64,000 bases of DNA from Antedon mediterranea (GCF_964355755.1 NC_092672.1:16056501-16120500); one strand, 5' to 3'; shown: positions 34,175 to 45,299, counted from the stretch's first letter. Numbers and translations are program-made. Notes: a model not told the origin generated them from the letters alone.

Positions 34175-34840
34175 AAGGGTCCTCACTCAACAGTGGATTA
34201 CTTTAGGTATTCATTCTTTCCACGCACTGCCATCGACTGGAATCATCTACCAGATAAGGTTGTAAATTGTACTTCCATTCTGGAATTCAAAACCATATTG
34301 TCCAAACTTAATTAATAGGGTACCCCCTGTCACAACTTACCCTCTGGGGGTCTCTGTCTTGGTGACAGCTCGCTGGGCACCTGGATGGCTGAGGCGGGGT
34401 AAATGGGTATCCGGCTACTTTATTCTGCCTCCTAGGTAGCGACCCAGGAAAGTGATAGCGGTTGGCACGGACGGTAGACTTCCATAGTGTTTGATGTTGG
34501 GTACAGTTTACTTTATTTTACCTTTTACTTAAGATGTCTAAATACAATTATATAAAGGATAGATTAAATAATAATATATACTTGTACTAACATGTATATA
34601 TATTTATATAAGTCAAAAAAAAAAAAGAAAAAGAGAGAAAATGGAAAAGGAAGAAGGGAGGAAGAAAAAAAGAAGGAAAGGAGAAGAAAAGAAAAATAAA
34701 AGAAAAAAAAAATATAATAATAATAAACAAATAAGAGAGTCAGTTTCTCTCTGTAAAAGAATAAATAAATAGAATAATACCACACAACCAAATACTGTAG
34801 AGTTAGCAAAATAGCAAAACAGAGTTAGAGGAGCAGAGTC
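34175..34840 (+). mobile_element. Nested 3' end of a non-LTR retrotransposon
   Basis: Begins abruptly after the gag codons with the terminal RT wording YFRYSFFPRTAIDWNHLP and VVNCTSILEFKTILSK, then stops near 34314. A GC-richer 3' UTR follows (34315-34500), then AT-rich sequence and a long purine tract (34608-34740). BEL coding resumes by about 34918 with a zinc knuckle. SFFPRT-WN-LP is typical of CR1/L2/Rex-type pol C-termini. Confidence 0.7.
34608..34740. repeat. Purine-rich low-complexity tract
   Basis: More than 100 bases of almost only A and G on the plus strand (GAAAAAGAGAGAAAATGG-type). It probably derives from the A-rich tail of the nested non-LTR fragment. Confidence 0.85.
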
Positions 34841-34917
34841 TTCACATCTGAAGTTGACTCCAAATACGAAAAAGAAGAAGAAGAAGAAGTAAATCAGCTC
34901 CTAAAGTCGTAAATTCT

Positions 34918-36216
34918 ATGGCTACAGGTGTGACAGAATACTCTAGAGGCTGTATCAAATGCGAAAAGGCACACCAGTTAGACACGTGCCATACGTTCTT
35001 GTCAATGTCCATGGAAGATAGAAAAGACGTCATAAAGAAAAAGGCTTGTGCTTTGGTTACTTACAGCGAGGGCATGACCTCTCAAATTAGAGAATCTCGT
35101 ATGAATATCCATATATTGGTGCAGTTTCTTCACCCGGATGCACGAACTTCGACCTTAAGAAAAACGCCGAATCGCTGAATACGGCCAGGCCGCAGCAAAT
35201 TAGGTTTGACGAAACTTTTATGTTGGCAACGGACTTATGTCCGTACCTATGGTGACTGTGACAAACGCAAGGACTGTGCGCAAGTGGTGGATTGCACCTT
35301 CACAAATTTGCATCTAACTCCAGTGCAGTATTTGATAGTGTTACAGTTGAAGATCGGGCCAAAGACCTGATCAATTTTATCTTAGCCACGATGCCCTACC
35401 TATAGAACGAACGCTAGGTATACAATGGTGCATTGAGTAAGACACTTTGCAGTTTCACATAATGATGAAAGATCAACTGCTGACAAGACGAGACGTGCTT
35501 TCTACACTATGCTCTGTGTATGATCCACTTGGGTGTTTCGAACCAACACTCTTAGTGGGAAAACAAATCTTACAGAGCTTATGCAAAGAACAGGCTGGAT
35601 GGGAAGACACACCAGATAAAATTAGATCACAGTGGGAACATAGGAGACTCGATCTACATTACCTGGAAAAGCTTAAAGTCTGGTGATGTTATAAACCAGA
35701 TAACTTCGGACAGTTGGAGTCAATTGAATTTCTCCGATCGCAGCACAATTGGTTACGCCCAATGTACGTACCTACGTCTCCAGGACGAAGAAAACAATCA
35801 ATTTTTCTCACAGGTAAAGCGAGAGTTTGTCCCTTAAAACAAATACCTGTATAAATACCTTGTTTAGAACTTAACGCAGCGGTTGTTTCTGTAAAGATCA
35901 GTTCCCTGCAAAGAAAAGAATTGGAGTATACCGGTTATACCAAACATTCTGGACAGATAGCACGGTCATGCTTGGATACATCGCAAACGATGCACGTAGA
36001 TTCCATGTATTTGTGGCGAATCGGATTCTGAAAATTAGAGATAATTCCTCACCCAGTCAGTGGAAGCATGTGACCACAGAAGAGAATCCAGCAGACTGTG
36101 GATCGCGAGGAATCAGTGCTGAGGATTTGGTGAACAGATCTAACTCGACCCACTTTCTTATGGGAAAGCGACATAACACACACGTCAGAGGCGACGATAG
36201 GAGTGTCATCAGATGA
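34918..36216 (+). pseudogene. BEL/Pao zinc knuckle, RT end and RNase H fragments
   Basis: The zinc-knuckle-like CIKCEKAHQLDTCHTF (about 34950-35000) is followed by DRKDVIKKKACAL. The sequence then jumps to the end of the RT at LPIERTLGIQW (about 35395-35425), TRRDVLSTLCSVYDPLG (35475-35530) and an LLVGKQILQSLCKEQAGWED segment. RNase H wording follows: WTDSTVMLGYIANDARRF (about 35950-36005) and TTEENPADCGSRGISAEDL (36075-36130). The RT catalytic core with its YVDD box is absent, so there is an internal deletion. Multiple frameshifts. Confidence 0.8.
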
Positions 36217-36539
36217 CCCAGAAGTAAAGAAAGTGGATCCAGATTTGAATTCCAGCGTCTAGAGCATCTTTCAGATTGGCACCGCACTAAAACAGCAATA
36301 GCTACATGTTTAAAACTCAAATCAATACTTAGAAAATCCCCTACAACTAACCGCAAAATTGTTGTCGGTGATCTCGAAGTAGCCGAAAAAACTATCATCT
36401 GCTTGCTACAGAGTGAAGTCTTTGAAGAAGAAAGGCAAGCTTTGCAGTCCCTGAGCATCAAAGATAGAGAAGCGAATCGAGCCACAGCCAAGAAATATAA
36501 AACAGCTCTAAAGTCGTCTGTACAAGCTAGATCCATTTA

Positions 36540-37565
36540 TCGATGCTGATGGCATTTTAAGATTAGGAGGGCGTATTAGGAGAAGTAACTTCTCTTACAA
36601 CTTCAAGCACCCAATTATTCTTCCACGCAAACACCACATAACAGACTTGATTTTTCGATACTGCCACCTTCAAGTAGAACATCAAGGTTGCGGTATTACT
36701 TTAAACCAACTAAGACCCACAGGATTCTGGGTGATCGGATGCTCATCTGCAGTGGCGCAATTTATTTTCAGATGTACTACATGTAGGAAGCTCTACGGAA
36801 AGGTCAGGGAGCCGAAAATAGCCGACCTTTCAAATGAAAAACTTCAACTATACACATCGAAACCGCACAATCTCATTATCCACCGACTCTTTTATCAACG
36901 CTCTTCGAAGATTTATCTCTATTCGGGGAATTTCGTGGGAATTTACACAGAACTAGATGAAGCTTTGAAAGGTATCAACATTTCTACTGAAGGAAGGATG
37001 TGACAGCTTCGAGTTCAAGATGAATGCATCTTCCACCAGTCACGCAGGAGCGTTTGGGAACGTCAGATACACTCAGTGCGCAGAGTACTTGCATCATTAA
37101 TAAAACAGGCCACCTAGTTAAATGATGAATAACTCAGAGCAATAATGTACAAGGCAGCCGCTATGGTAAATGGGCACCCACTAACAGTCGAACAAATGTC
37201 TTTGGAACCACTCACTCCTAATCACCTGACTCTCAAGTCAAAGGTGATATTACCACCACCTGGTGTCTTTACTGCTACAGATATTCACGGAAACAGTGGC
37301 GAAGAGTCCAGCAGTTCGCAAACAAGTTTTGGAGTCGTTTGAGAAAGGAATTTCTACAGAACTTACAACCTAGACAAAATTGGGTTTGTAAATTTTCTGA
37401 GTTCAAGATAGGTGATATTGTTATAATGAAGGATGACAATCTTTCACAAAACCAATGGAGGCTCGCTCGTGTTGATAAAGTATTTCCAAATGAAGACGGT
37501 CATGTTAGAAAAGTAAAATTGCTTGTGGAGACCCACATTTGGATAACCAGGGAAAGAGATTGACT
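36540..37565 (+). pseudogene. BEL/Pao integrase, broken
   Basis: Plus strand. It has an HPIILPRKHHITDLIFRY and CHLQVEHQG H2C2-type zinc finger (about 36605-36680), then a TGFWVIGC and CTTCRKLYGK continuation. The DDE core is partly deleted around 36860-37010. Next come MVNGHPLTVEQMS and a PLTPNHLTL block (37160-37230), then the C-terminal chromo-like FKIGDIVIMKDDNLSQNQW and RVDKVFPNEDGHVR, ending near 37565. The last segment is duplicated at 31804-31960. Confidence 0.82.
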
Positions 37566-37661
37566 GTGAAAAGGTTCATAGAAAGATCCATTCAGAAGCC
37601 AGTCTTGCTTATGAGTGACACGGACAACAGGGATATCCCCGTCAAGGAGCCATAAGTTAAT

Positions 37662-38153
37662 TGTTGAAAGAGGTGCTACTAATGACTGAAATCAATTAAA
37701 CAGTTAGTCAGTATTTGATTATGGAATGATTTTATTGTTGAATAAATTTGTTTTTAACCAAGTTTATATAATTATAAAATAATATTATGGTAGACATCTC
37801 ATTTACAGGTCTTGCTCCACTATAATTCCGTTTAAATTAGGTAACCTAATTTAGGGAGCCATGTAGGTTAGGTTTCAGAAGACATGTAAATGAGACAGTT
37901 GCTGACAACACCTGATGCGAAAAGATTTAGAGATGCAAGGAAGTAAACAATATAGATTAAAACTTCTTAGAAATAATAATAATTAATATGACTTTTGTAT
38001 AATGCCGTGATTAGTTTACCATTGCATATTCTATACTGATTTATGTTGCTTCATGTTGTAGTTTTCACGTAGCCTATTGCGAGAATAAATTAAGAGGCTT
38101 CAGTCGAGACCCTTGCATAAAATTACAAATTTCCAGTGTTTTCATTTCTGACA
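37662..38153 (+). repeat. BEL/Pao LTR, 3' copy (492 bp)
   Basis: Starts TGTTGAAAGAGGTGCTACTA and ends TTTTCATTTCTGACA. It differs from the 5' LTR by scattered substitutions and a roughly 40-bp indel, so the insertion is not recent. Confidence 0.85.
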
Positions 38154-38199
38154 CAATGAAAGCTCATTACAAATAATAACAAATATAAAATATAATTAC

Positions 38200-38336
38200 C
38201 ATTCCAGAACTATTAAGTTCTCGCCATTTTTCAAATGTAAGTCCACAATCAGCACCATTGCTTTGTATTATCACAGAATTTACCAAACCAGACAAATGGG
38301 TACGTACAGTTTGTAAATGCCGGCAATGCGCAATCC
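38200..38336 (-). CDS. SGSM1/2-like RabGAP, exon upstream of TBC
   Basis: Minus-strand exon, 137 nt, acceptor TTATAAG (AG at 38338-38337) and donor ATG|GTAATT (GT at 38199-38198). After completing a split Gly codon it encodes IAHCRHLQTVRTHLSGLVNS and GLTFEKWRELNSSGM. It matches the AYCRHLxTVRTHLSALV block just before the TBC domain in vertebrate SGSM1/2. It contains no long open frame by itself and was identified from the motif plus splice phase. Confidence 0.93.
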
Positions 38337-39213
38337 CTTATAAATAATATAATTAGGTTTAAATAAAATGAAATCATGTATTAAACATATAGTGTATATG
38401 TTCTGTTAGATTTAATAAATTACAACATATTGAAAAATATAAGGCTTTTTATACCTAGGTTGACATTTGACAAGGCAGTCAAACACTTGCTGTATATGGT
38501 ACTGTGACATACTTACAAAGTATAGTTACAGTTAAGTTAAATTTAAAGGCGTAAGCTCATTACGGAAGTCCAGAGTAACAATGAATTGGATATAATTTTT
38601 TACTCAAAAAAGCAACTTCAATAATTGTTTTTATATATTTTCTTCCACCCATATTCAAAGTTGTGATAAAATCAATATTAAGTGGTTTGGAAGAGGTTTG
38701 TGCAAGAATTTTAGGGATTTGTGCAATTTTGAAATACCCAAGGCATTATATAACTAATAATAGTAAATCAAAAATAATAATAATTATGTCCTATTTCTGT
38801 ACTTACATCCATAAAAAGCTCGAGATATTATTTGTTTCTTCATTGTGTCACATAACAACCTGATAGAGGATCTAAGATCAAATGTTGAGTCGGTATATAT
38901 ATATATATACTCTAGTTTATTTCACTACACAACAAGTGAATGGGATTTTGGTATAGTATAGGTTTGTTCGGTTTTCCAGCTTGATATTGACACCCCCGGT
39001 GTGTTAAACCCCCGGAGTGTCTCCTGAGTTTTGCTAGTTGATGTGAAAGGGGTAAAAAGGAAGGAAGCCTAAAGCTTAGTGAGGACATATGACAAAAACA
39101 AGACAGCACTAGCAGGTCTTAACTTTTGTATTTAAAAAACTCAAATTACTTTATATAATTGTGCTGTCTCACTTTCTATATCTGTTTAATTGAAAAATAA
39201 TTCCTAATAAGAC
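38337..39213 (-). other. Intron (877 bp)
   Basis: Contains a short (TA)n run at about 38896-38910 and no recognised insert. Confidence 0.8.
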
Positions 39214-39414
39214 CATACCGAGAATGTGATGCCAACATATGCATACTGTCTACATTGCCTGGTAGATAGGTACTAGTTGGACTTGTAGGTGAATATGTAT
39301 AGAGCTCTGGTTGTCTTATCAGACGATGCCTTATTGTGGATGCTGGTTCTTTTTGAATCCATGGAAGTGTCATCATTCCTTTTGTTTTCTTTGGGTCCAA
39401 GGCCTCTTCTGGAA
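39214..39414 (-). CDS. SGSM1/2-like RabGAP, linker exon
   Basis: Minus-strand exon, 201 nt, acceptor TTTTAG (AG at 39416-39415). The donor was chosen as TATG|GTCTTA (GT at 39213-39212) because it alone keeps frame with the next exon; the better-looking CG|GTATGG donor at 39218 would not. It completes a Val codon and encodes PEEALDPKKTKGMM, IRHRLIRQPELYTYSP and MLASHSRYG. This is the poorly conserved linker between the PH-like domain and the TRTHL block. Alternative use of the stronger donor is possible but would shift frame. Confidence 0.82.
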
Positions 39415-40175
39415 CTAAAACAAATTTGTTCTAAGATATTACATTTGTTCTAGGATTATATCAGCATAATAATTCAGATAATCATAGTTCAGAGGAGCTT
39501 TCTATTGTTCTTCCCATACGCGACTGAAAACCCTGTCTTGCAGTGAAGCGTCTAGGGGCTGAAATTCCATTTTTTTCCAAAATTGATTTTTCCGTATGCC
39601 TCAAATACACATCGTGTGACCGCAGAACAAAATACAGTAGTAATATCTAACTACAGTACACTATCTTTGCTTTAATTATCGTAAAAATAGTACAGTACTT
39701 CCCCACACGAACGTCATTATTTCGATCATGAGCATGAGGGATCAGAGGAGCCAAATAACAACCTTAACTTAGGCCTAACGCCTAAAGAACCACCTATTCA
39801 CCTAAATAAACCCAGCCTAACACACTCCTGATTATCCATTCCTCGTTTCTATATGGGGGCGATGAAGTCTTACGGCCTAGCATTTTCCATGAACACATGG
39901 CACAATGTTGTTGATGTAAAAGTGAACTGTTCCATTTTGGAATAGGGTTTTCTAACAATAAACGTTGTATACATACTGTAAATTTAGGCAGTTAAAAAAC
40001 ATATTTTAACATGGTCGAAAACGTAGGAAAATAAAAATAAATAATTTGTAAGTTTAACCACATTTTTGTTATTTTCAAGTTAATTTGATTTATTTGATTG
40101 AAATAGTAAAGTACATGTAACAATAAACCACCACAACGTTTATATTTTTTTGTAATTATTAATTAATACAATTAA

Positions 40176-40411
40176 AGTCCCATTCCCTACATTATTTAAA
40201 TCTAATTTAAGGTCACAAACTACATTTAATGTAAAAATAAATATTATATATGGTCGTATTGAGATAACTTTTTCGTCTTTAAACGGTTACAAATGTGAAA
40301 AATAAGTCGATTCTAATAATCTTAGCGGCCTGCTATAAATCCCAACATGCAATGCATGTGAATTGATATTTTTGTTTTTCTTCTGTACTGTAATTCACCG
40401 ATCGATCGTGA
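40176..40411 (+). mobile_element. TTAA-flanked MITE, truncated copy 3
   Basis: Begins after TTAA (40172-40175) with AGTCCCATTCCCTAC. It follows copy 1 through GTCTTTAAACGGTTA and GATCGATCGTGAT and stops at about 40411 in unrelated sequence; the right end is missing. Confidence 0.8.
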
Positions 40412-40499
40412 TATTTCTTATGGCCAGATATTTCTTAAATCGATGAAATTATCTTTTCACGGTGTGCAATCAAAAATTTAGCAAAATCCTGTTTGTAAT

Positions 40500-41845
40500 C
40501 ATATCATCACAAGCATCTATATATAAATTATGGTTAATTCTGACATAGGCGAGCACAATGCAAAAACTTCGGTACAAATCTCCGCCTTGGAGACCTACCT
40601 TATCTATCTCAGATGTACCGCGAAACGTAGATTTGATAACATTAGTTTTCACATCGACGCTATTGTTCCATATTTCTCTCTTAGGAAGATATTATAAAAA
40701 GTTTTTTAACACAATTTATGATTTCAACAGTAGATTTTCAACTCAATTTCAATTCTTCGCGGGTCAAAGTAATTTCCGGGTTTACAATAAGTTCACCTTG
40801 CAACAACCTGGTTTCAACTATTTTCTCTCTTTTATACACAAGGGAGCAGTTAAAATAATAGATTTGAACCTAAAGGTGACTGGAAACAGGCAATTTCCAT
40901 CAATAAATACAGTGTCCTTTTGGAAGACGAAAAAAAATCAGATAGTAGGACTGGAGCTTAAAGACCCCTTCCCTGCAATTTTGGACGTTTTGTGGAAATA
41001 AATACATATATCACTTTAAAAACATTAAACCATGTCATTCCTTGTCTTAAATGTACGTTTTATGGTAAATAATGATAAAAAGTGAGAAACAATGCACTAC
41101 CTAAGTAGCTCGCGGCGATCGACCTCTCGTGGACGGTCTTAGGCCTAGCCTAGCTAGGCTTAGTTTTGTAGGCCTAGCTGGTAAACATCGGTAACGTACG
41201 AACATCGTACGCTAGCTATATACCTAGCCTGACATTGTATAGTTGCTGCATTAATTGTCTTTCTATTTTTGCCAGACTCCGTTGATACAAATTGGGGAAA
41301 AACCGGTATTTTCGCTGAAAAGTTAGGAGTCTTCCATTTGTTTTGATCGATCGAAAAGTGGGCGAATTACAGGTGAAAAACAAAAATATCAATCCGCGCG
41401 CAATGCATTTTGGGATTTATAGTGGGCCGCTATAATTATTAGAATCAACTTATTTTTCACATTTTTAACCGTTTAAAGACGAAAAAAGTTATCGCAATAG
41501 GACCATATAGTATTATTTTTACATTAAATATAGTTTGTGATCTTAAATTAGATCTAAAAAACGTAAAGAAGGGGGCTTTAAGTTGGCCATTAGTCATAGC
41601 CATTTCAGTTTTTTGTTTATTTTAAAACATACCGCGTGTGTGTGAAGGTACAGTAGTTAAAAAATAGAAATTATACTGCAAATTAATAAAGATCAAATTA
41701 AATATACGCCATAAAGAATCGGAATATATTGTGGGGAATATTATTATAAACATAGGGAGATTTAATGATAAGACATTTTGTTTAAAATCGAGTGAAATTC
41801 CGATAGCTGAGTTTTATTGAGTAAGCTGGCAGGAATAACTGTAGG
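40500..41845 (+). repeat. Duplicated segment carrying a MITE (paralogue of 13280-13820)
   Basis: Homologous to 13280-13820 from AAATTATGGTTAATTCTGAC to TATTGAGTAAGCTGGCAGG. It is interrupted by the MITE at 40962-41577 and includes about 160 bp (40800-40957) without a counterpart. The 147-codon frame at 40558-41001 runs from the duplicate into the MITE and is closed by an early stop in the other copy, so it is not treated as a gene. Confidence 0.7.
40962..41577 (-). mobile_element. TTAA-flanked MITE, copy 2 (616 bp, inverted)
   Basis: Flanked by TTAA at 40958-40961 and 41578-41581. It is the reverse complement of copy 1 (10889-11514) end to end with small indels. It sits in the duplicated segment, whose sister at about 13575 lacks it. 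Confidence 0.88.
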
Positions 41846-42578
41846 CTATCTTCCTGTGTCCCGTTAGGACCGAGATGTCTGCCCATGTTGCAAGCCGTAA
41901 TGTCTTCTTTCTTGGGCCCACTCTGTCACGGCAGTTAGTTTCAAAAGATGTTTAAATTAAATAATGTATTAATAATTATTAGGATGGTATTTATTTGAAT
42001 AAACGCCTCTCCAATAAAACATCACTTTGAATAATAATCCTCCCCCCCCCCCAACCCAACTATCTAATAAACGTCCATCCACTTTTATAATAACACAATT
42101 ATACTATTTGTAGTAGAATTCATCGCACTGTTATCTACAATTTACCAAGCATTTTTTATTCTTTTTTACCACTTTTCATATCTATTAGAGGATTTCATTT
42201 GATTATAAATGTTACCATATTATTAAAACTAAAAAATTTAACATATCCCTCGAATAAGCACCTCCCTCAAATGAACTCCTCCTTCCAAAGGGCCCTACCA
42301 AGCAATACCAACTATACTATCATCTAAAACACTGTAAAACAAAGTAGTTTAGTTTTACGAATGTCAAGCATTTTCAATAATGGTAACCGACAGAAAACGT
42401 ACAAGGAGAACATTATCATTCCGAGAACCATCGTCTACACTTCCTAGAGGGGGAGCGAGCGAAGCGAGCTCACCCTAGTGTATCATAATTAAACCAAATT
42501 AGGTACTCATAAATGAGGTCATATTTCATCATATGGCAATACAATTAGGCGTCATCTACAAATTATTTCAGACCACAG

Positions 42579-42770
42579 AGACGCGTCTGAAAACTTGCAA
42601 CCCATCAGACGCGTCTGTCCAATGCTGAACCTCATTAACGATCTATTATGAATATTCATGAGCTACCCAATCACGGCGAAGACGCGTCTGTGTGATTAAA
42701 ACCCGTCTTTGCTGTTTAGTAGGTAAAACAATAGAAAACGCGTCTGAGTGATTAAAACCCGTCTGTATTG
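42579..42770. repeat. Cluster of AGACGCGTCT palindromes
   Basis: The self-complementary 10-mer AGACGCGTCT occurs exactly at 42579-42588, 42607-42616 and 42680-42689. A one-mismatch copy (AAACGCGTCT) is at 42736-42745. The phrase GTGATTAAAACCCGTCT follows the last two. The core ACGCGT is rare in such AT-rich DNA. Function is unknown: it could be a protein-binding array or the end of an unrecognised element. Confidence 0.6.
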
Positions 42771-43287
42771 CTTGTATGGTGAAACAAAATTGGTATCATT
42801 TCACAGAACCAACAAATCTGAGACTAGGCCTAGGTTATCCTAATTTGGACGGAAATTCGCCGATGAGACGACATCGGGCCTGTGGACCTCAGCTCATGCA
42901 GAGAGAAAGAAAGTCTTGGCTAGCCTAGTTTCGGCGGCCTACACTAGGCCTATACATTATTTAACGCTCCTACCTTGGGTTAGCGAATTATAAAAACAAC
43001 GACACCTAGGCCTAGGCTAGGATATGAAAAATAAATATATATTCAATATTAAGATAAAACATGTGAGCAGTTTAGAGCTAGAGAGAGAGAGTATTATGTT
43101 TCATGTCATGTGACACAAAATCCAGGTACACGATCTTAATTACTGTTTTATCGTCGTCAGACGGCAGCCGCCAGAGTATCGCGTTTCATGCCATGTGACC
43201 AAAAAAACTAGGTCTGTATTTATTACGGTCTTCTGTCGGCAGTCTTTTTGAGCGACCGACTGAAAACGTTCTGATACTATATTTAGA

Positions 43288-43436
43288 ATGAATCGTTTAC
43301 GATCTTTCTGGATGGACTGGACGTTCGCTATAATATGTTTATTAGTTGGCCTGTTCGTTGAGGTTCACCTGTGTTGGATCGCGTGTCTCTACGTCTACAT
43401 CGTGGGAAATTTATATTTATATTCGACGTTGAGTAG
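43288..43436 (+). CDS. Candidate first exon or micropeptide, two membrane segments
   Basis: An ATG at 43288 opens a 50-codon frame encoding MNRLRSFWMDWTFAIICLL, then GLFVEVHLCWIACLYVYIV and a NLYLYSTLSR tail. It ends either at TAA (43438-43440) or by splicing at AG|GTAAAC (GT at 43437-43438). A basic N-terminus and two hydrophobic stretches suggest a small membrane protein or a signal-anchor exon. It lies antisense in the large SGSM intron, in a stretch with no recognised transposon and with more CG dinucleotides than its surroundings. I recognise no family, and it could be chance. Confidence 0.25.
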
Positions 43437-44134
43437 GTAAACACGCATGAAGGAAACGATTACGATTAAAAAATATTATATATTTACAACTTGGTCCTCC
43501 GCCAGTTAAATTTAACACATTAATTTCACACCTTCTTACTTCACTAAGAATATCGTAGGGTTGTTTATTTAGGTTACGAACTCCCCACAAAGTTCAGAAC
43601 GTAGCTCATTGAAAGTTGTTTATTGAGGTTACGAAGCCAAACAATGGAACCTACGAAGCCAACAATGTAGCCTACGAAGCTACTTCGTAGGTAAAGTTGC
43701 AGTATTTTCTTTCTGTACTGTAGGTCAATAGTTTGAGTAATTCCATGTTTCAAAAGTTAACTTTAACGTTTTTGCATGTGGTAAATTCACTCTTTAGTAC
43801 AAGAAAAATAAAATCGCAAAAAATAAAAGGTCGCGAATAAATAGAAACGAAAATTTGCGCTTTACAGTATACTCTGTCGGCGGTAAAAGGGTATACCTGT
43901 ACTGATTTGTTTGTCTTACTGCCGGTTGTAAATAATAATTTAACCAACCAAACTTAAAATATTAAAATATTCATATATTAAAGTTGAAGCATATTTCAAT
44001 TTTTTAAAGATTTCATCATAGTAACAAGGCCATATCCATGGCTGCAGTTGCGGGCTCAAATTTGAGTTAGTGTTTACCGACCAAAAGACTGACCAACATA
44101 GTGAGCTGTAGAATTAAAAATTATGATTCATTGC

Positions 44135-44350
44135 AGTATTTATTTATTTATTTTAACAATATTTTACGAGGGTGGTCCATCCAGCTGAAGCTGATTATTA
44201 GGGACCCTCACCAAAATACAACATGACAAGACATAAACATGTAACAATAAAAATTAAATTAAAATAAATATAATTTATAAAGATAAAATAAAGCACAACA
44301 AATTTAGAATAAAAAATTCAAAATATAAAATTAATTAAGAAAAAAGGAAG
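44135..44350 (-). mobile_element. Possible non-LTR 3' tail
   Basis: Contains a (TTTA)n-like start, a block reading GAGGGTGGTCCATCCAGCTG with GGGACCCTCACC as partial inverted partner, then A-rich sequence. This resembles 3' UTR tails of CR1/L2-type elements in minus orientation. No coding sequence is attached; tentative. Confidence 0.35.
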
Positions 44351-44514
44351 AAACTTTTATTCAGTGGTGTATGGCTCGGTGGTCTGTGCTCGCGTCTATA
44401 GCATTCAAGGTCTCGCCTTAGGAAGCAAAATGAAATAAGATTTTTTTTATATCCGTATTGTTTGTTCAACTTTATTTCTTAGTGTATAGATTATACTATT
44501 AGTCCGGTGGCAGG

Positions 44515-45290
44515 AGTGAGAATTCACCAACTGAAAGGGGACAAATTGCCATCCAACTTTTCTAGACAAGAAGTTTCCATAGATTACAAATATCGATCAG
44601 GATAGGAAGCGTTTTCGAGATATAGGGGGGTCAAAGTTCAAAATTGACCAATTATAACATAACAATGTATTATAACCAATTTATTGAAGTTTAATTTGGT
44701 CTTTTAATACATTTGTCTGGTCACATACATCATTACTTGATCAGTAAAGTCATATTAAAATGTTACGCTGACCTTCAATAATTTGTCGCAACACAGTTCA
44801 CCTGCTCCGATAAAATTTCATTTGTAAAAGTTTACGATTGGAATAGTATTTATTTATAGTTATACGCACGATCGCCGACCGCCGTACCCCCAGCGCAAGC
44901 CCTTCTTGTGTCTTATACACCGAAATATACGGTATCTAACGAACATAAACACCCAAATATTTCATTACAATTCAAGCTTATTCATAATCATTTATGTAAA
45001 TTGTTTGTTTTTATTTTGTTTTATAGGTACGTTCTATGATTGGTTAATATTGACATTTGAACCTTAATCGTGAAGAATTTTTTTTCATAAGGTGATTGAA
45101 TAGATACATATAATCATAAAAATGTAAGAAAAGACCAAATCGTGTTTCAATACATTGTTGTAATTGGTCAATTTTGAACTTTGACCTCTTATATCTTAAA
45201 AATGCTTCTGATCCTGATTGATTATTCTGGTCTAAAAAAGTTGGATGGCAATTTGTCCCCTTTCGGGTGGTAAAAAGTGCAAGAATTTAA
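44515..45290. mobile_element. Fold-back element, third family
   Basis: Arms at about 44535-44720 and 45095-45275 are inverted copies. Landmarks are AAAGGGGACAAATTGCCATC and GATGGCAATTTGTCCCCTTT, TCAAAGTTCAAAATTGACCA and TGGTCAATTTTGAACTTTGA, and TTTGGTCTTTT and its partner. The spacer of about 370 bp has no transposase. The outer boundary and target duplication are unclear. Confidence 0.72.
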
Positions 45291-45299
45291 GAGTTTAAG

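Larger units (their letters stand above)
31582..38153 (+). mobile_element. BEL/Pao LTR retrotransposon with rearranged extra 3' unit
   Basis: The structure from left to right is: LTR 3' fragment (31582-31798), internal 3' end (31804-32054, equal to 37410-37661), full LTR (32055-32585), internal region (32586-37661), full LTR (37662-38153). Internal pieces in order are gag (33139-34172), a nested non-LTR tail (34175 to about 34840), zinc knuckle (about 34918-35178), RT end and RNase H (35400-36216), and integrase (36540-37565). Most of protease/RT and the integrase core are deleted. It is non-functional. Confidence 0.85.
31522..38199 (-). other. Intron (6678 bp) almost entirely occupied by a BEL/Pao element
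   Basis: Only about 60 bp at the left and 46 bp at the right remain outside the LTR element (31582-38153). The element is transcribed in the opposite sense to the host gene. Confidence 0.85.

Noticed and set aside
36057-36536. 159-codon minus-strand frame
   Set aside because: Antisense shadow of BEL/Pao RNase H and linker sequence on the plus strand.
40558-41001. 147-codon plus-strand open frame
   Set aside because: It begins in a duplicated segment whose sister at 13320 has an early stop, and it runs into the TTAA MITE at 40962; protein-like composition is lacking.
44370-44425. tRNA-like or SINE-like A-box text (GGCTCGGTGGTCTGTGCTCG)
   Set aside because: An acceptable A box but no matching B box or cloverleaf; not enough to call a tRNA or SINE.
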